Assembly: GCF_003573695.1 (NCBI RefSeq)
Contig: NC_039358.1
Coordinates: forward strand, 196,691,192-196,755,191
Direction of reading: 5' to 3'
Length of the DNA: 64,000 bases
Source: Papaver somniferum
Taxonomy: Eukaryota; Streptophyta; Magnoliopsida; Ranunculales; Papaveraceae
This document shows positions 24,671 through 33,533 of the stretch, piece by piece; the first letter of the stretch is position 1, and each line of letters starts with the position of its first letter. The notes under the pieces are model-generated. The model was given only the letters and a program-made list of their open reading frames with translations, had not been told where the DNA came from and did no database searches. Both the position numbers and the translations under genes were made by a program.

Positions 24671-25359
24671 TGATGTAGGTTTTACAGTGGTAAGAAAAGG
24701 GTTTGATTCTCGGACTTGTGAAGTTGATTTTAGACTTAAAATATAAAATTGATATAGCAAATAAAACAAAGGATGATGACAATATTGAGAGGTTACTGAG
24801 AATCGGGATTCCACCAAACTCATATACTATGGTTCAATATTAATTCTTGGACAATTATAACTCCAAAAAAGATAATATTGACTCTAAATCTTTGCCAAGG
24901 TAGATTTTATAAAACATTAACTATAAATGGTAAGCATGAGTTATCAAAACACCTAAGCTAAGCGTAACCCATCAAACTAAATCACAACTAATTAATTTAA
25001 AATCATAGTTCAAATTATATTAAGGAAAAAGTCTTAAAAAGAATATAATAAAATTACCATAGTTTTGAGAATTGGCTTCCTCCGTCATCCCAGTGATGAG
25101 GTTTAGCTCCTCATATTGTAAATGAATGTTATAAAAAAAATAGGTAGCATCATATTTATTGATTCAACGTGAAAAGGATACAAAATTTATTGATTCCCAC
25201 TCACTAATATTGCTCGATTACAAGAAATATGAAATAATACTCTCACTATTTTTCTCAATCTCCCCCCACCAAGAACCCCCGAGATGATTCCATACAACTC
25301 CTTTTATAGTGGGGATTCTGAAATCCTTCCATAATTTTCTACATGAATGTGGTGATTCA
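24671..25359 (-). repeat. LTR arm, minus orientation
   Basis: Inverted counterpart of 22336-23024, also 689 bases. It has a TATA-like CTATAAAAGG near 25310 on the minus strand. The upstream U3 seen beyond the other arm is missing here, and the sequence right of 25359 looks like hAT-like flanking DNA, so this LTR is probably 5'-truncated. Confidence 0.75.
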
Positions 25360-25549
25360 TGATATTATATCCAAAGGTTAAAAGGTGCATCCTTATATAA
25401 GCTGTCGCGAAGGTGACCTCATCACAGCACGACGTGCTGTGTCGTGTTAGGCTAAATCACGTGCTGCGCTGGATTGTGCTCAAATTTTAGCGTGCTGTGC
25501 TAGGCCGTGCTCGTGCTGGCACAAACCAATTTACACCTCTACTCACATT

Positions 25550-27338
25550 CCATTCTATGCCTAAAACATGACCATTCAGTTGCAAATCAAGAATAACAAA
25601 GTCTAGCCCCAAAAACAAAAATAGTCAGGAATGTAATTTTTCGGTTTACAATTTTTTCTATCCAACTACACTAAACCAAATAATTTCCCTTCTAAAAATA
25701 ACAACACCTTTCATTAGTATAACTGCAGTTGCTCTCTTAACAGAAGTTTATCATCCATAGAGGATCAGCTTGGACGATTGCTTCATCTTCTATTGTAAAT
25801 TTTACCTCAAAATTTGAGCAATTATATCCTTACTGTACTTTGTGTTTCTTCTTTCATAAGCCATGAAATAAAAATACAATCATATCCAATCATAATGTCA
25901 CCCATACCAATCCTGCTACTGAATATATAGACCCTTTCACAAAAAAAAAATCCAAAAACACAACTTAAAATTTATATATGTGCAAAGGACAAAATTAAAA
26001 TCAAAACAGAATCGAGATAAAAAGCAAACCCTGTCTACCGTTTGGTTCAGATAAATTAACTGATAAGCACGTAAGCGCTGCATTTTATACCCATATTTAT
26101 ATTAGTTAGGACTCGATAGTTTGGCTAATAATATTATTTTAGTGCTTTTTTAGAAAGTACTAGCAATTTCGATCATCCGAGAAAATAATTGCTAAATAGA
26201 ATTATAATGGCGTTTGCGACTCACTGCACCTAACGTGACAACACTGGCTCGTGGGCTGCCAAATCGACAAGTCGCATTACTAACTCATTTCACGGCCAGG
26301 GGATACTACAGAATGGATACATTACAAAAGAATTGCATTTCTTATTCCAAGCATGTCAATTCCACTAACAGCAAAGAGATAAGTGGACCTTGGTGATCAA
26401 AGTTATGTTTGGAATTTTCTAAAGAAGTTTACAAGGAAACGAAAGGTCTTTTGTTAGCTCAATAACGTGAACTGCACTAGTGGGGTTAAGAGGACAGTAG
26501 GACGTGGCTTCTTTCTCCCCATCTCGTTCGTGAAATGTTCAGAACATTTGGTTTTCTCTACACATTTCCATTCTTTGTGAAGGGATAAAGAAATAATCAT
26601 TTACGATCCACGTTGAGCAGCAGGTGGTATTCTTATCCACGGAAGATGATTTTCGGTAGCAGAAATGTTGATGGAGGTAGCCACAATGGCAGCAGCTCTT
26701 CGCAAATGGTGATGGTGGAAATAATTGCAGGTAGTGGTCGAGTTCATCTTATGAAATGGTGTTGGCTGATGACGGCAGTAGAGATGGGTTTTGACCCATC
26801 GCGGTCTTGATTGAATGTGAACTGGTGCCGTAGAATGTGCTGTACCGGTTGTAGATATGTGTGTGACAATGGAGTCAGTTCTCTGGCAGTTGGCAGTGAA
26901 GAGGTGCTGGTGGAGATGGATTTGAGTGACGAATTTATGAGCCTAGGCTGCTGGCATCAACTGGAATCAACAACTACAAGCTAATGGTTGTGAGATTCAT
27001 GAAATGGTGAACTGTTGGTACTCAATAGAAGAAGATGACTATGCTGATCGGGAGTTTATACTGCTGTGGTCTAGGTAGTGTTCCTGGTTTTGAAGCCGAG
27101 CACTGAAATGGGACCATTGCAGGTGTTGGTTCGAGTGTCAAATGGAGGGTCCGTTGGCTTGTCGAGAAATTGATAATCCAGAAGTGGCAGAATGTTTCGA
27201 GTAAGATGGTAGTTTTTCTTGAAGAAGGGAAGTATGGATCAATTAATGGAGCAGTACCTTGGTCGAGCAAATTCAGATTGAAGTGTATCTGCCGGTGCTG
27301 CAAGCAGCCATGGACGGAATGAGTTGTATCCACGATGG
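25550..27338. other. unassigned; possible LTR start at 26061
   Basis: TGATAAGCACGTAAG at 26061, followed by a T-rich segment, resembles the 5' end of plant Ty3 LTRs I recall, but no second copy lies in the window. From about 26600 the sequence is rich in GGTGG/GCAG with long open stretches and no recognised protein. The Ty3 element at 27344 inserted into this DNA, which resumes at 31612. Confidence 0.3.
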
Positions 27339-27343
27339 AGAAG

Positions 27344-27659
27344 TGGTGTAGGATGTTAGTACTGGAAACGGAAGAAACCACACATAGATAAAACTTCTCG
27401 AAGGAAGAATATGATTATTCAAAGTCTGTCCTCTTTTTCTTTAGACGAGGACATATATAGGCCTTATTAGGCTTAATGACAATATCTTCTAAGATTAATG
27501 CAAATAAAAGGAAATCTACCCAAATACGATATCATGCAAGATATCTCTTATTTCTTAACAAAAATAACAAACATGCAGATATTCTTGCATGGTTAACGAA
27601 TATTCTTTCGCTGATCTCTTCCTTTCAAATAAGATTCTGCCATATCTTGCACTACATCA
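27344..27659 (-). repeat. 3' LTR of Ty3 element
   Basis: Begins TGATGTAGTGC on the minus strand and ends CCTACACCA. It contains the last codons of pol, which read through the polypurine tract into the LTR. Confidence 0.93.
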
Positions 27660-30600
27660 TTCTCCCCGGGAAAGAGGAAATTCGCCCTCGAATTAGGCAG
27701 GTTAGGAAGATCATCATCGGACGAGTCGCCGTGGTAGGGAATTAGATGACGCACATTGAACACATCAGTCGTATGAATATGACTGGGAAGGTTCAGACGG
27801 TAAGCATTGGGGTTGAGTTTTTCAATTATTTCAAATGGACCAATCTTGCGAGGACCCAACTTGTTGTATGTACCCGCCGAAAAACGTTCCTTAATAAGCA
27901 CAGCCCAAACGAAATCACCTACCTCAAATTCAACATGACGACGATGCTTATCAGCGGCCGTTTTATATTTGGTAGAAGAAGCTACCAAATTTTGAGCAGC
28001 AATCTCATGAATGTGGTGAAGATTCTCCACTAACGCATCCGCAGTGGTATGCACACGTTGTAGGTCTGGAACCGGTGCTAGGTCGAGTGAGGAACGAGGG
28101 TTAAACCCACAGACCACTTGAAAAGGACTAAACCCTGTGCTTCTATGAATTGCTCTATTGAAAGCGAATTCAGCTTGAAACAGATGTTGATCCCATTGCT
28201 TAGTGTGAGACCCAACCAAACTACGAAGTAAATTCCCAAGAGAACGGTTCACTACCTCTGTCTGCCTATCCGTTTGTGGATGATAAGCGCTGCTTAATTT
28301 TAGCTCCGTACGTAACAATTTCCAAAGACATCTCCAAAAATGACTAAGAAATTTAGAATCACGGTCGGAAACAATGGATTCCGGAAGACCATGCAGACGG
28401 TATACATGTCTGAAAAATAATAGCGCCACATTAACCGCGTCCGTAGTCTTCTTGCATGCTACAAAATGTGACATCTTGGAAAATCTGTCAACTATAACAA
28501 AAACAGAATCCATTCCCTGTTGAGTGCGCGGAAAACCGACGACAAAGTCCATACTAATATCAGTCCATGGCTTTGAAGGAATTGGTAACGGCATATAAAG
28601 ACCCGCATTCGTAGCTGACCCTTTAGAGATCTGACAGATGTGACAACGGGAGACAAATCGTTGTACCTCCTTAAACAGACGCGGCCAAAAATATGAGAAA
28701 GAGATCAGTTGGAATGTTTTGTCACGACCAAAGGGACCTTCGTTATGTATCTCCTGGATGATCTTCAACCGCAAGCTACAGGACGGGATGCACAGTCGAG
28801 TACCTTTGAAGATAAATCCTTCCAGCAAGGAGAATTGTGTACTCTTGCCTGCATGTACAGCTTCCAATATGACAGAAAAATATGGGTCTGATTGGTATAA
28901 TGTCGCAAACGAGTCAAACCCCAATACTTCAGTCCGCAGGGATGTTAAGAGGTTTCGACGACGACTCAGACCATCATCCACATGGTTTAGAGTACCAGCT
29001 TTGTGTTTGAGGACGAACGTGAAATCCTGCAGATAGCTAGCCCACTTAACCTGTCGTGCATTCATCTTGTCTTGATTACCTATGTGCTTGAGAGCGTCGT
29101 GGTCAGTAAACAAAACAAAGTCGGAATGAATCAAATAATGACGCCAGTGCTTGAGAGTCTGTATGATGGCATAAAATTCCAATTCGTACGTGCTATAATT
29201 ACGTTTGGCTCCATTCAACTTTTCACTGAAAAAGGCGACCGGCTTACCTGTTTGGCTTAAGACGGCACCAATACCAACCTTAGAGGCGTCTGTGTGAACT
29301 TCGAACGGCAAAGAAAAATTGGGTAAAGCTAATATAGGAGCCGAACAAAGCTTCTCTTTAAGCGAAATGAAGCTTGCTGTCGCCTCTTCTGTCCATGCAA
29401 ATTTACCATTCTTCATGCAGTCGGTGATTGCCGCTGCTATCGTGCTAAAATGGGGAATAAATCTCCTATAAAAAGACGCAAACCCGTGAAAACTCCGAGC
29501 CTCATGGATTGTTTGGGGGCAAGGCCAAGTACGTACATCATCAACCTTAGACTCATCCACCGAGATGCCATCCTTGGATATGACGTATCCGAGAAACAGA
29601 ATACGATCCGTACAAAAAACACACTTCTTTGGAGCAGCAAAAAAATGTTGTTGGCGTAAAACTACTAAGACCTCACGAAGATGACATAAGTGACAATCCA
29701 AGTTAGTAGTATAAACCAATATGTCGTCGAAATAAACGACAACAAACTTACCCAGAAATGGTTTTAATACTTCGTTCATTACGCGCATAAATGTACTAGG
29801 AGCATTGGAGAGACCAAACGGCATTACCAACCATTCATAAAGTCCTTCCCTCGTTTTAAAAGCGGTCTTCCATTCATCTCCTGGCCGTATACGAATCTGA
29901 TGGTAGCCACTACGCAAATCCAATTTGCTAAAAACCGTAGCACCATGAAGCTGGTCAAGTATATCGTCTAATCGAGGAATAGGAAAATGATACTTTATCG
30001 TAATCTTATTAATAGCACGACTATCCACGCACATGCGACATGTACCATCCTTCTTAGGAATGAGCAACGCCGGAACTGCGCAAGGGCTGAGACTCTCCCT
30101 GATAAGGCCTTTGGCTAATAACTCCCCCACTTGACGTTGTAGTTCCATATATTCTTTTGGACTCATGCGATAATGAGGTCGATTAGGAAGCACTGAACCA
30201 GGCACCAAGTCTATTCGGTGCTGAATAGCTCGAGAAGGAGGCAAACCCTCTGGAAGATTAACTGGGAAGATATCCTCAAAGTCCGATAATAGCTCCTGCA
30301 CACATGTCGGAACTTCCATAGCAGCTGTAGCCTCACGAGAGAGACCACACAAGAGGAACACCATCCCCTCAGTGAGCATCTCGTTCTCAAACAGACGCCA
30401 AGAAAGAAAATTGGAAGCCACGGGAGAAACAGGTTCGTGTACTGTCATATTGGCAGGAACCAACGTAACACGAGTATGCTTAAAAATAAAAGAGTATGTG
30501 TTCAGCTTACCATCATGAGTCACTTCCCTATCGTATTGCCATGGTCGACCCAACAGCAGATGACAGGCATCCATCACCACAACATCACACCACACGGCAT

Positions 30601-30787
30601 CTTCATAGACAACACCAATGGAAAATTTCACAAGACAACGTCTGGAAATAGTTACCTCGGATCCCTTACTAAGCCAGTGAAGGGAATATGGGCTAGGATG
30701 TTTTTCCGTGGGAAGCTTGAGTTTCCGAACAGCCTCGTCCGAAACCACGTTTTCACAGCTGCCAGAATCCACGATCAAACGACACAA
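27593..30787 (-). CDS. pol: Ty3 polyprotein: protease, RT, RNase H, integrase
   Basis: Open frame of 1064 codons without interruption. Protease: DSG at residues 7-9 and LLLGRPW near 77-83; its first residues are lost. RT: YFDD at 352-355. RNase H: D500, E535, D562 and D604/605. Integrase: zinc finger with H681, C715 and C718, but residue 685, where related elements have the second His, is Pro. The catalytic triad D747, D808, E844 (DX35E) is intact. In the YHPQTD block, the usual Gly after Asp is Arg (841). There is no chromodomain; the frame ends inside the 3' LTR, a feature I associate with CRM-type chromoviruses. No ATG stands at the start; the TTG at 30787 is only the edge of the open frame. 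Known family functions: copying element RNA to DNA and integrating it. Confidence 0.92.
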   Translation of the reverse strand: MCRLIVDSGSCENVVSDEAVRKLKLPTEKHPSPYSLHWLSKGSEVTISRRCLVKFSIGVVYEDAVWCDVVVMDACHLLLGRPWQYDREVTHDGKLNTYSFIFKHTRVTLVPANMTVHEPVSPVASNFLSWRLFENEMLTEGMVFLLCGLSREATAAMEVPTCVQELLSDFEDIFPVNLPEGLPPSRAIQHRIDLVPGSVLPNRPHYRMSPKEYMELQRQVGELLAKGLIRESLSPCAVPALLIPKKDGTCRMCVDSRAINKITIKYHFPIPRLDDILDQLHGATVFSKLDLRSGYHQIRIRPGDEWKTAFKTREGLYEWLVMPFGLSNAPSTFMRVMNEVLKPFLGKFVVVYFDDILVYTTNLDCHLCHLREVLVVLRQQHFFAAPKKCVFCTDRILFLGYVISKDGISVDESKVDDVRTWPCPQTIHEARSFHGFASFYRRFIPHFSTIAAAITDCMKNGKFAWTEEATASFISLKEKLCSAPILALPNFSLPFEVHTDASKVGIGAVLSQTGKPVAFFSEKLNGAKRNYSTYELEFYAIIQTLKHWRHYLIHSDFVLFTDHDALKHIGNQDKMNARQVKWASYLQDFTFVLKHKAGTLNHVDDGLSRRRNLLTSLRTEVLGFDSFATLYQSDPYFSVILEAVHAGKSTQFSLLEGFIFKGTRLCIPSCSLRLKIIQEIHNEGPFGRDKTFQLISFSYFWPRLFKEVQRFVSRCHICQISKGSATNAGLYMPLPIPSKPWTDISMDFVVGFPRTQQGMDSVFVIVDRFSKMSHFVACKKTTDAVNVALLFFRHVYRLHGLPESIVSDRDSKFLSHFWRCLWKLLRTELKLSSAYHPQTDRQTEVVNRSLGNLLRSLVGSHTKQWDQHLFQAEFAFNRAIHRSTGFSPFQVVCGFNPRSSLDLAPVPDLQRVHTTADALVENLHHIHEIAAQNLVASSTKYKTAADKHRRHVEFEVGDFVWAVLIKERFSAGTYNKLGPRKIGPFEIIEKLNPNAYRLNLPSHIHTTDVFNVRHLIPYHGDSSDDDLPNLPNSRANFLFPGENDVVQDMAESYLKGRDQRKNIR
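27660..27667 (-). other. polypurine tract
   Basis: GGGGAGAA on the minus strand, directly before the 3' LTR start TGATGTAG. It primes plus-strand DNA synthesis. Confidence 0.85.
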
Positions 30788-31254
30788 TCCAGGACGAAAG
30801 GAGTTTTACCTTTTTGATTTCGAGACGCTTTCAACTGACGCCACCAAACAGCATCCCTTCCGCGAAAGCGCGTAGCCACAAGCGGAACCACTCGATCCTC
30901 AGGAACCCTCTTAAATTCCAGAACTTCCTCCACAGTAGAGAACCAGTCGATACAATCTTCCGGTGATAAACCACTACCATGAAACTCAGGAATCTCTATG
31001 CGGAATGACGATTCCCAACTCCTAGAATCACGCTCACGCCCAGCAAAGGGGTTTTCAGTATCATTATCGTCATCTGTTCCATCCGAATTGGATTCATCCG
31101 TAGGAGGACGACGACGCTCATGTCGTTGTAACAATGTTGCTACTTGACCGGCGAGCTGCTCAACCGTGCGTGAAAATTCATCGTATCTAGTCCTCTCCAT
31201 CACCTCATCAACTAGAGCTTCGCGAGGACCACCCTGACCTCTACCACGAACCAT
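30775..31254 (-). pseudogene. gag: truncated gag of Ty3 element
   Basis: Starts at the ATG at 31254 (MVRGRGQGGPREALVDEVM) and runs 159 codons. The N-terminus is charged, with an acidic stretch (DGTDDDNDTENPF), followed by the start of the capsid fold (FRIEIPEFHGSGLSPEDCIDW and VATRFRGRDAVWWRQLK). It then breaks off at KGKTPF and passes directly, in another frame, into protease. The rest of capsid, the CCHC zinc knuckle and the protease N-terminus are missing. The gag frame stops just after the junction, so Gag and Pol are out of frame. Confidence 0.88.
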
Positions 31255-31274
31255 GTTGGAAGGATCGATACCCA

Positions 31275-31290
31275 GATTTTGAATACCAAA
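31275..31290 (-). other. weak primer-binding site
   Basis: After the 5' LTR the minus strand reads TTTGGTATTCAAAATC. Only TGGTAT matches the initiator-Met type PBS (TGGTATCAGAGC) usual for related plant elements, so priming would be poor or use another tRNA. Confidence 0.45.
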
Positions 31291-31606
31291 TGGTGTGGGA
31301 TGTTAGTACTGGAAACGGAAGAAACCACACATAGATAAAACTTCTCAAAGGAAGAATATGATTATTCAAAGTCTGTCCTCTTTTTCTTTAGACGAGGACA
31401 TATATAGGCCTTATTAGGCTTAATGACAATATCTTCTAAGATTAATGCAAATAAAAGGAAATCTACCCAAATACGATATCATACAAGATATCTCTTATTT
31501 CTTAACAAAAATAACAAACATGCAGATATTCTTGCATGGTTAACGAATATTCTTTCGCTGATCTCTTCCTTTCAAATAAGATTCTGCCATATCTTGCACT
31601 ACATCA
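31291..31606 (-). repeat. 5' LTR of Ty3 element
   Basis: Same length as the 3' LTR; three substitutions separate them (near 27350/31297, 27399/31346 and 27526/31473). It bounds the insertion with the AGAAG target repeat at 31607-31611. Confidence 0.93.
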
Positions 31607-31611
31607 AGAAG

Positions 31612-31850
31612 CTAAGCATAGAGTTCTCGGCTGGGAAAACTTTGGCAGGCAGAAAACGAGAGCCGAGTGGAAGGAGGTTTCGCCGGAGGGAGAAGTTTTG
31701 GACGGAAAGAATTGGCAAGCTTGTGTTGCATGCGGTTAGAATCCGACAGAATGGAAAGTGGTAGTTGGGTTTGATTTTGGATATCGAATGTTGGACTGGG
31801 CCTGGCAACTCGGCTAGGTCTGCACTGAATTCCTTCGCAACAGAGGATAT
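31612..31850. other. right part of the interrupted target sequence
   Basis: Continues the purine-rich DNA left of 27339. No recognised gene. Confidence 0.35.
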
Positions 31851-31858
31851 ATTGGAAG

Positions 31859-32708
31859 TAGGGGTGTGCAACGGACGGACGGTTGCGGATTAGGAGTCAC
31901 CCGCAACCAAACCGTCAAAATTGCGGATTTGAAAAATGGAACCGTGACCGGTCCAATCACCCGCGGATTTAACCTCTGCGGATCAGCGGATTATACGGGC
32001 CGGTTGCGGATTAACCGCGGATTTGTTAGGCCAAGCCCACTCACTTTAGAGCAGAAAATGTTCCATTTCGATGTAATGGTTGAAACGAACACAAACAATC
32101 GTCCAACTGATGATGATGCATGCCACATTGTTACCTCAACGGGACAACTATCAGTTTAGCTTTTGGATGTGAACTATGAAACTAGTTGACGGTCCTAGAC
32201 CATTACGAGCTCAGTTCAGTCTATAACTTCATAATTCATACTAGTTCTGTAACTTGTTTCTCTTGTTTATATTATATGTGCAGGGAATGGTTCTGTTATG
32301 CCTAACAGCGTCCATACGTTCTCTTAGGCCTGCACAGTGTGTGAACTGTGATTCTGTGAACGGATCACTGACAACATCAACTTGCCAAACACCATCTACC
32401 ATTCAGTATGCAGTTTTGTATACAGCCATAACCTTAGCTTCACTATGTATAGGAGGAACGCGCTTCACCATTGCCACTATATCATAAGTTTTTCAATTTG
32501 AGTTATGGGATTACTAGTTTACTTTACTACCCAACGGTACGGGTAATCCGCGGTTTTTAAAAGACAACCGCAACCGTAACCGCACCGTGTGCGGATTTCA
32601 GAACTCCACCCATGTCCGGCCCATAAGTCTTGCGGTTTGGGTGCTATCCGTAATTTTGCGGACGGATACGGGTCAAATCCGCGGTTACGGTTTTTATACT
32701 CACCCCTA
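31859..32708. mobile_element. non-autonomous hAT element carrying a gene fragment
   Basis: Terminal repeats TAGGGGTG (31859) and CACCCCTA (ending 32708) are flanked by a perfect 8-bp TSD ATTGGAAG (31851-31858 and 32709-32716), diagnostic of hAT. The subterminal 150-190 bases at each end are dense in GCGGAT/ATCCGC and CCGCGG motifs in opposite orientations. No transposase is present. The middle (about 32040-32500) is different in composition and holds an NPF/PTR transporter exon with its splice acceptor. Confidence 0.93.
32284..32487 (+). pseudogene. captured exon of NPF/PTR (NRT1-family) transporter
   Basis: A T-rich tract with TATATTATATGTGCAG ends in AG at 32283 and looks like an intron 3' end. 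The next 67 codons read GMVLLCLTASIRSLRPAQC and finish with IQYAVLYTAITLASLCIGG followed by TRFTIATIS and a stop. The block matches the conserved segment of plant NPF/PTR proton-coupled transporters around G.ILLTLTA...LRP.PC, then C..PS..Q..VLY..I.L...G.GGTRFTIAT. Native proteins continue with GANQF; here homology ends at FTIAT. So this is a partial internal membrane-spanning exon, not a working gene. The preceding 32041-32283 may be the matching upstream exon or intron, but I do not recognise it. Confidence 0.75.
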
Positions 32709-32824
32709 ATTGGAAGGGAAAATTAAGCGTAGGCCCAAAAAAAATAATATTCTTATTGTCAGGCCCACAATTAATTTTAGATACCGTGACACCCAAAGTA
32801 ATCCGAAATTATTAAGAATCAATA

Positions 32825-33500
32825 CATAACTCGTTATGCATACTATTTTTTCAGGCATAACTCGTTATGCAGCCTAATTTTTCAGGGGTATAATTGGCAA
32901 TATAATTTGGATATAACATATCTAAAAATCCACGCCTTGGAATTTTACAAATTTTATATCATTGGAAATCTTTTTAAGAGAGCTACACAACGAGTACAAA
33001 AAACAATATCAAAATTTTGTTTTTCACGAAAAAGTCGTTGGTGATCATCGTTTTAAGGAAAATTTTCGAAAACTGACTACATATTCATTATGCAGCCTCC
33101 AAAACACATGCATAACACATTATGCAGAAGCATAACGAATTATGTATCCATTTTCTCGAATGCATAACAAAGTTATGCATCTATAACGAGTTATGTAGCC
33201 ATTGTTTTGGTTGATTTTAGTCCGTACATAAAAAATTGATGCATAATTGGTTATGCAACCATATTTGAGGATGCATATCAGGTTATGCATCCATTTTCTC
33301 GATGCATAAAAGATTATGCAACAATTTTCTGGTTGCATAATGCATTATGCATCCATATTTTGGATGCATATCAGGTTATGCATCCATTTTCTCGACTGCA
33401 TGATGCATTATGCATCAATTTTCAATTTCACACAAAATAACAAAGATGCCGGCTAATGTGTTATGCATCCATTTTTTGACTGCATGACATGTTATGCACT
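32825..33500. repeat. array of TGCATAAC/GTTATGCA palindromes
   Basis: At least a dozen imperfect palindromes of the form GCATAAC-N(2-5)-GTTATGCA occur, spaced 25-60 bases and linked by CCATTTTCTCGA-like spacers, densest from 33085 to 33500. Variation is mostly in the central 2-5 bases. No coding frame of note. Confidence 0.8.
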
Positions 33501-33510
33501 CATAACAACA

Positions 33511-33533
33511 TCTTCTTCTTCTTCTTCTTCTTC
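33511..33533. repeat. TTC microsatellite
   Basis: A perfect (TTC)n run of 23 bases, followed by pyrimidine-rich sequence; GAA-rich purine stretches follow near 33907. Confidence 0.85.

Larger units (their letters stand above)
21826..25359. mobile_element. Athila-like element with inverted (head-to-head) LTRs
   Basis: On the minus strand the order is LTR (25359-24671), spacer AAAAC complement, PBS TGGCGCCGCCGACGCGAC, leader and gag start. Within gag (near 23034) the sequence switches into a second copy of PBS and LTR in the opposite orientation (23033-22336 and possibly out to 21826). The LTR copies therefore point towards each other instead of in the same direction. The left copy may start at 21826 or 21828 (TGTGTGATAGACGC, which looks like an LTR start); the shared arm begins at about 22336. 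No clear TSD was found. Likely a faulty reverse-transcription product or a later rearrangement. Confidence 0.75.
11749..25541. mobile_element. possible hAT element, heavily nested
   Basis: A 12-bp terminal repeat TAGAGGTGTAAA at 11749 is matched by its complement ending at 25541. The 8 bases outside are CTCACAGT (left) and CTCACATT (right), 7 of 8 identical, as for a hAT TSD. Both ends are dense in CGTGCTGTGCTG motifs in opposite orientations. A further inverted block (about 12228-12287 continuing at 12961, against 25360-25437) extends the symmetry. No transposase is recognised. The 13.8 kb size is explained only if later insertions, including the retroposon at 12288 and the elements at 15657 and 22336, lie inside. 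The alternative is two separate hAT fragments. Confidence 0.5.
27344..31606 (-). mobile_element. young Ty3/gypsy chromovirus-type element
   Basis: Two 316-bp LTRs (27344-27659 and 31291-31606) differ at only three positions by eye. The element is flanked by perfect AGAAG repeats (27339-27343 and 31607-31611). On the minus strand it runs 5' LTR, short PBS, truncated gag, intact pol, polypurine tract, 3' LTR. About 1% LTR divergence implies recent insertion. It is internally deleted across gag and the protease junction, so it cannot move without help. Confidence 0.95.

Noticed and set aside
30437..30817. Plus-strand 126-codon frame
   Set aside because: Antisense shadow of the chromovirus pol.
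32825..33500. CRISPR array
   Set aside because: The window is plant nuclear DNA, the repeats are short imperfect palindromes with variable spacing, and spacers are similar to each other.
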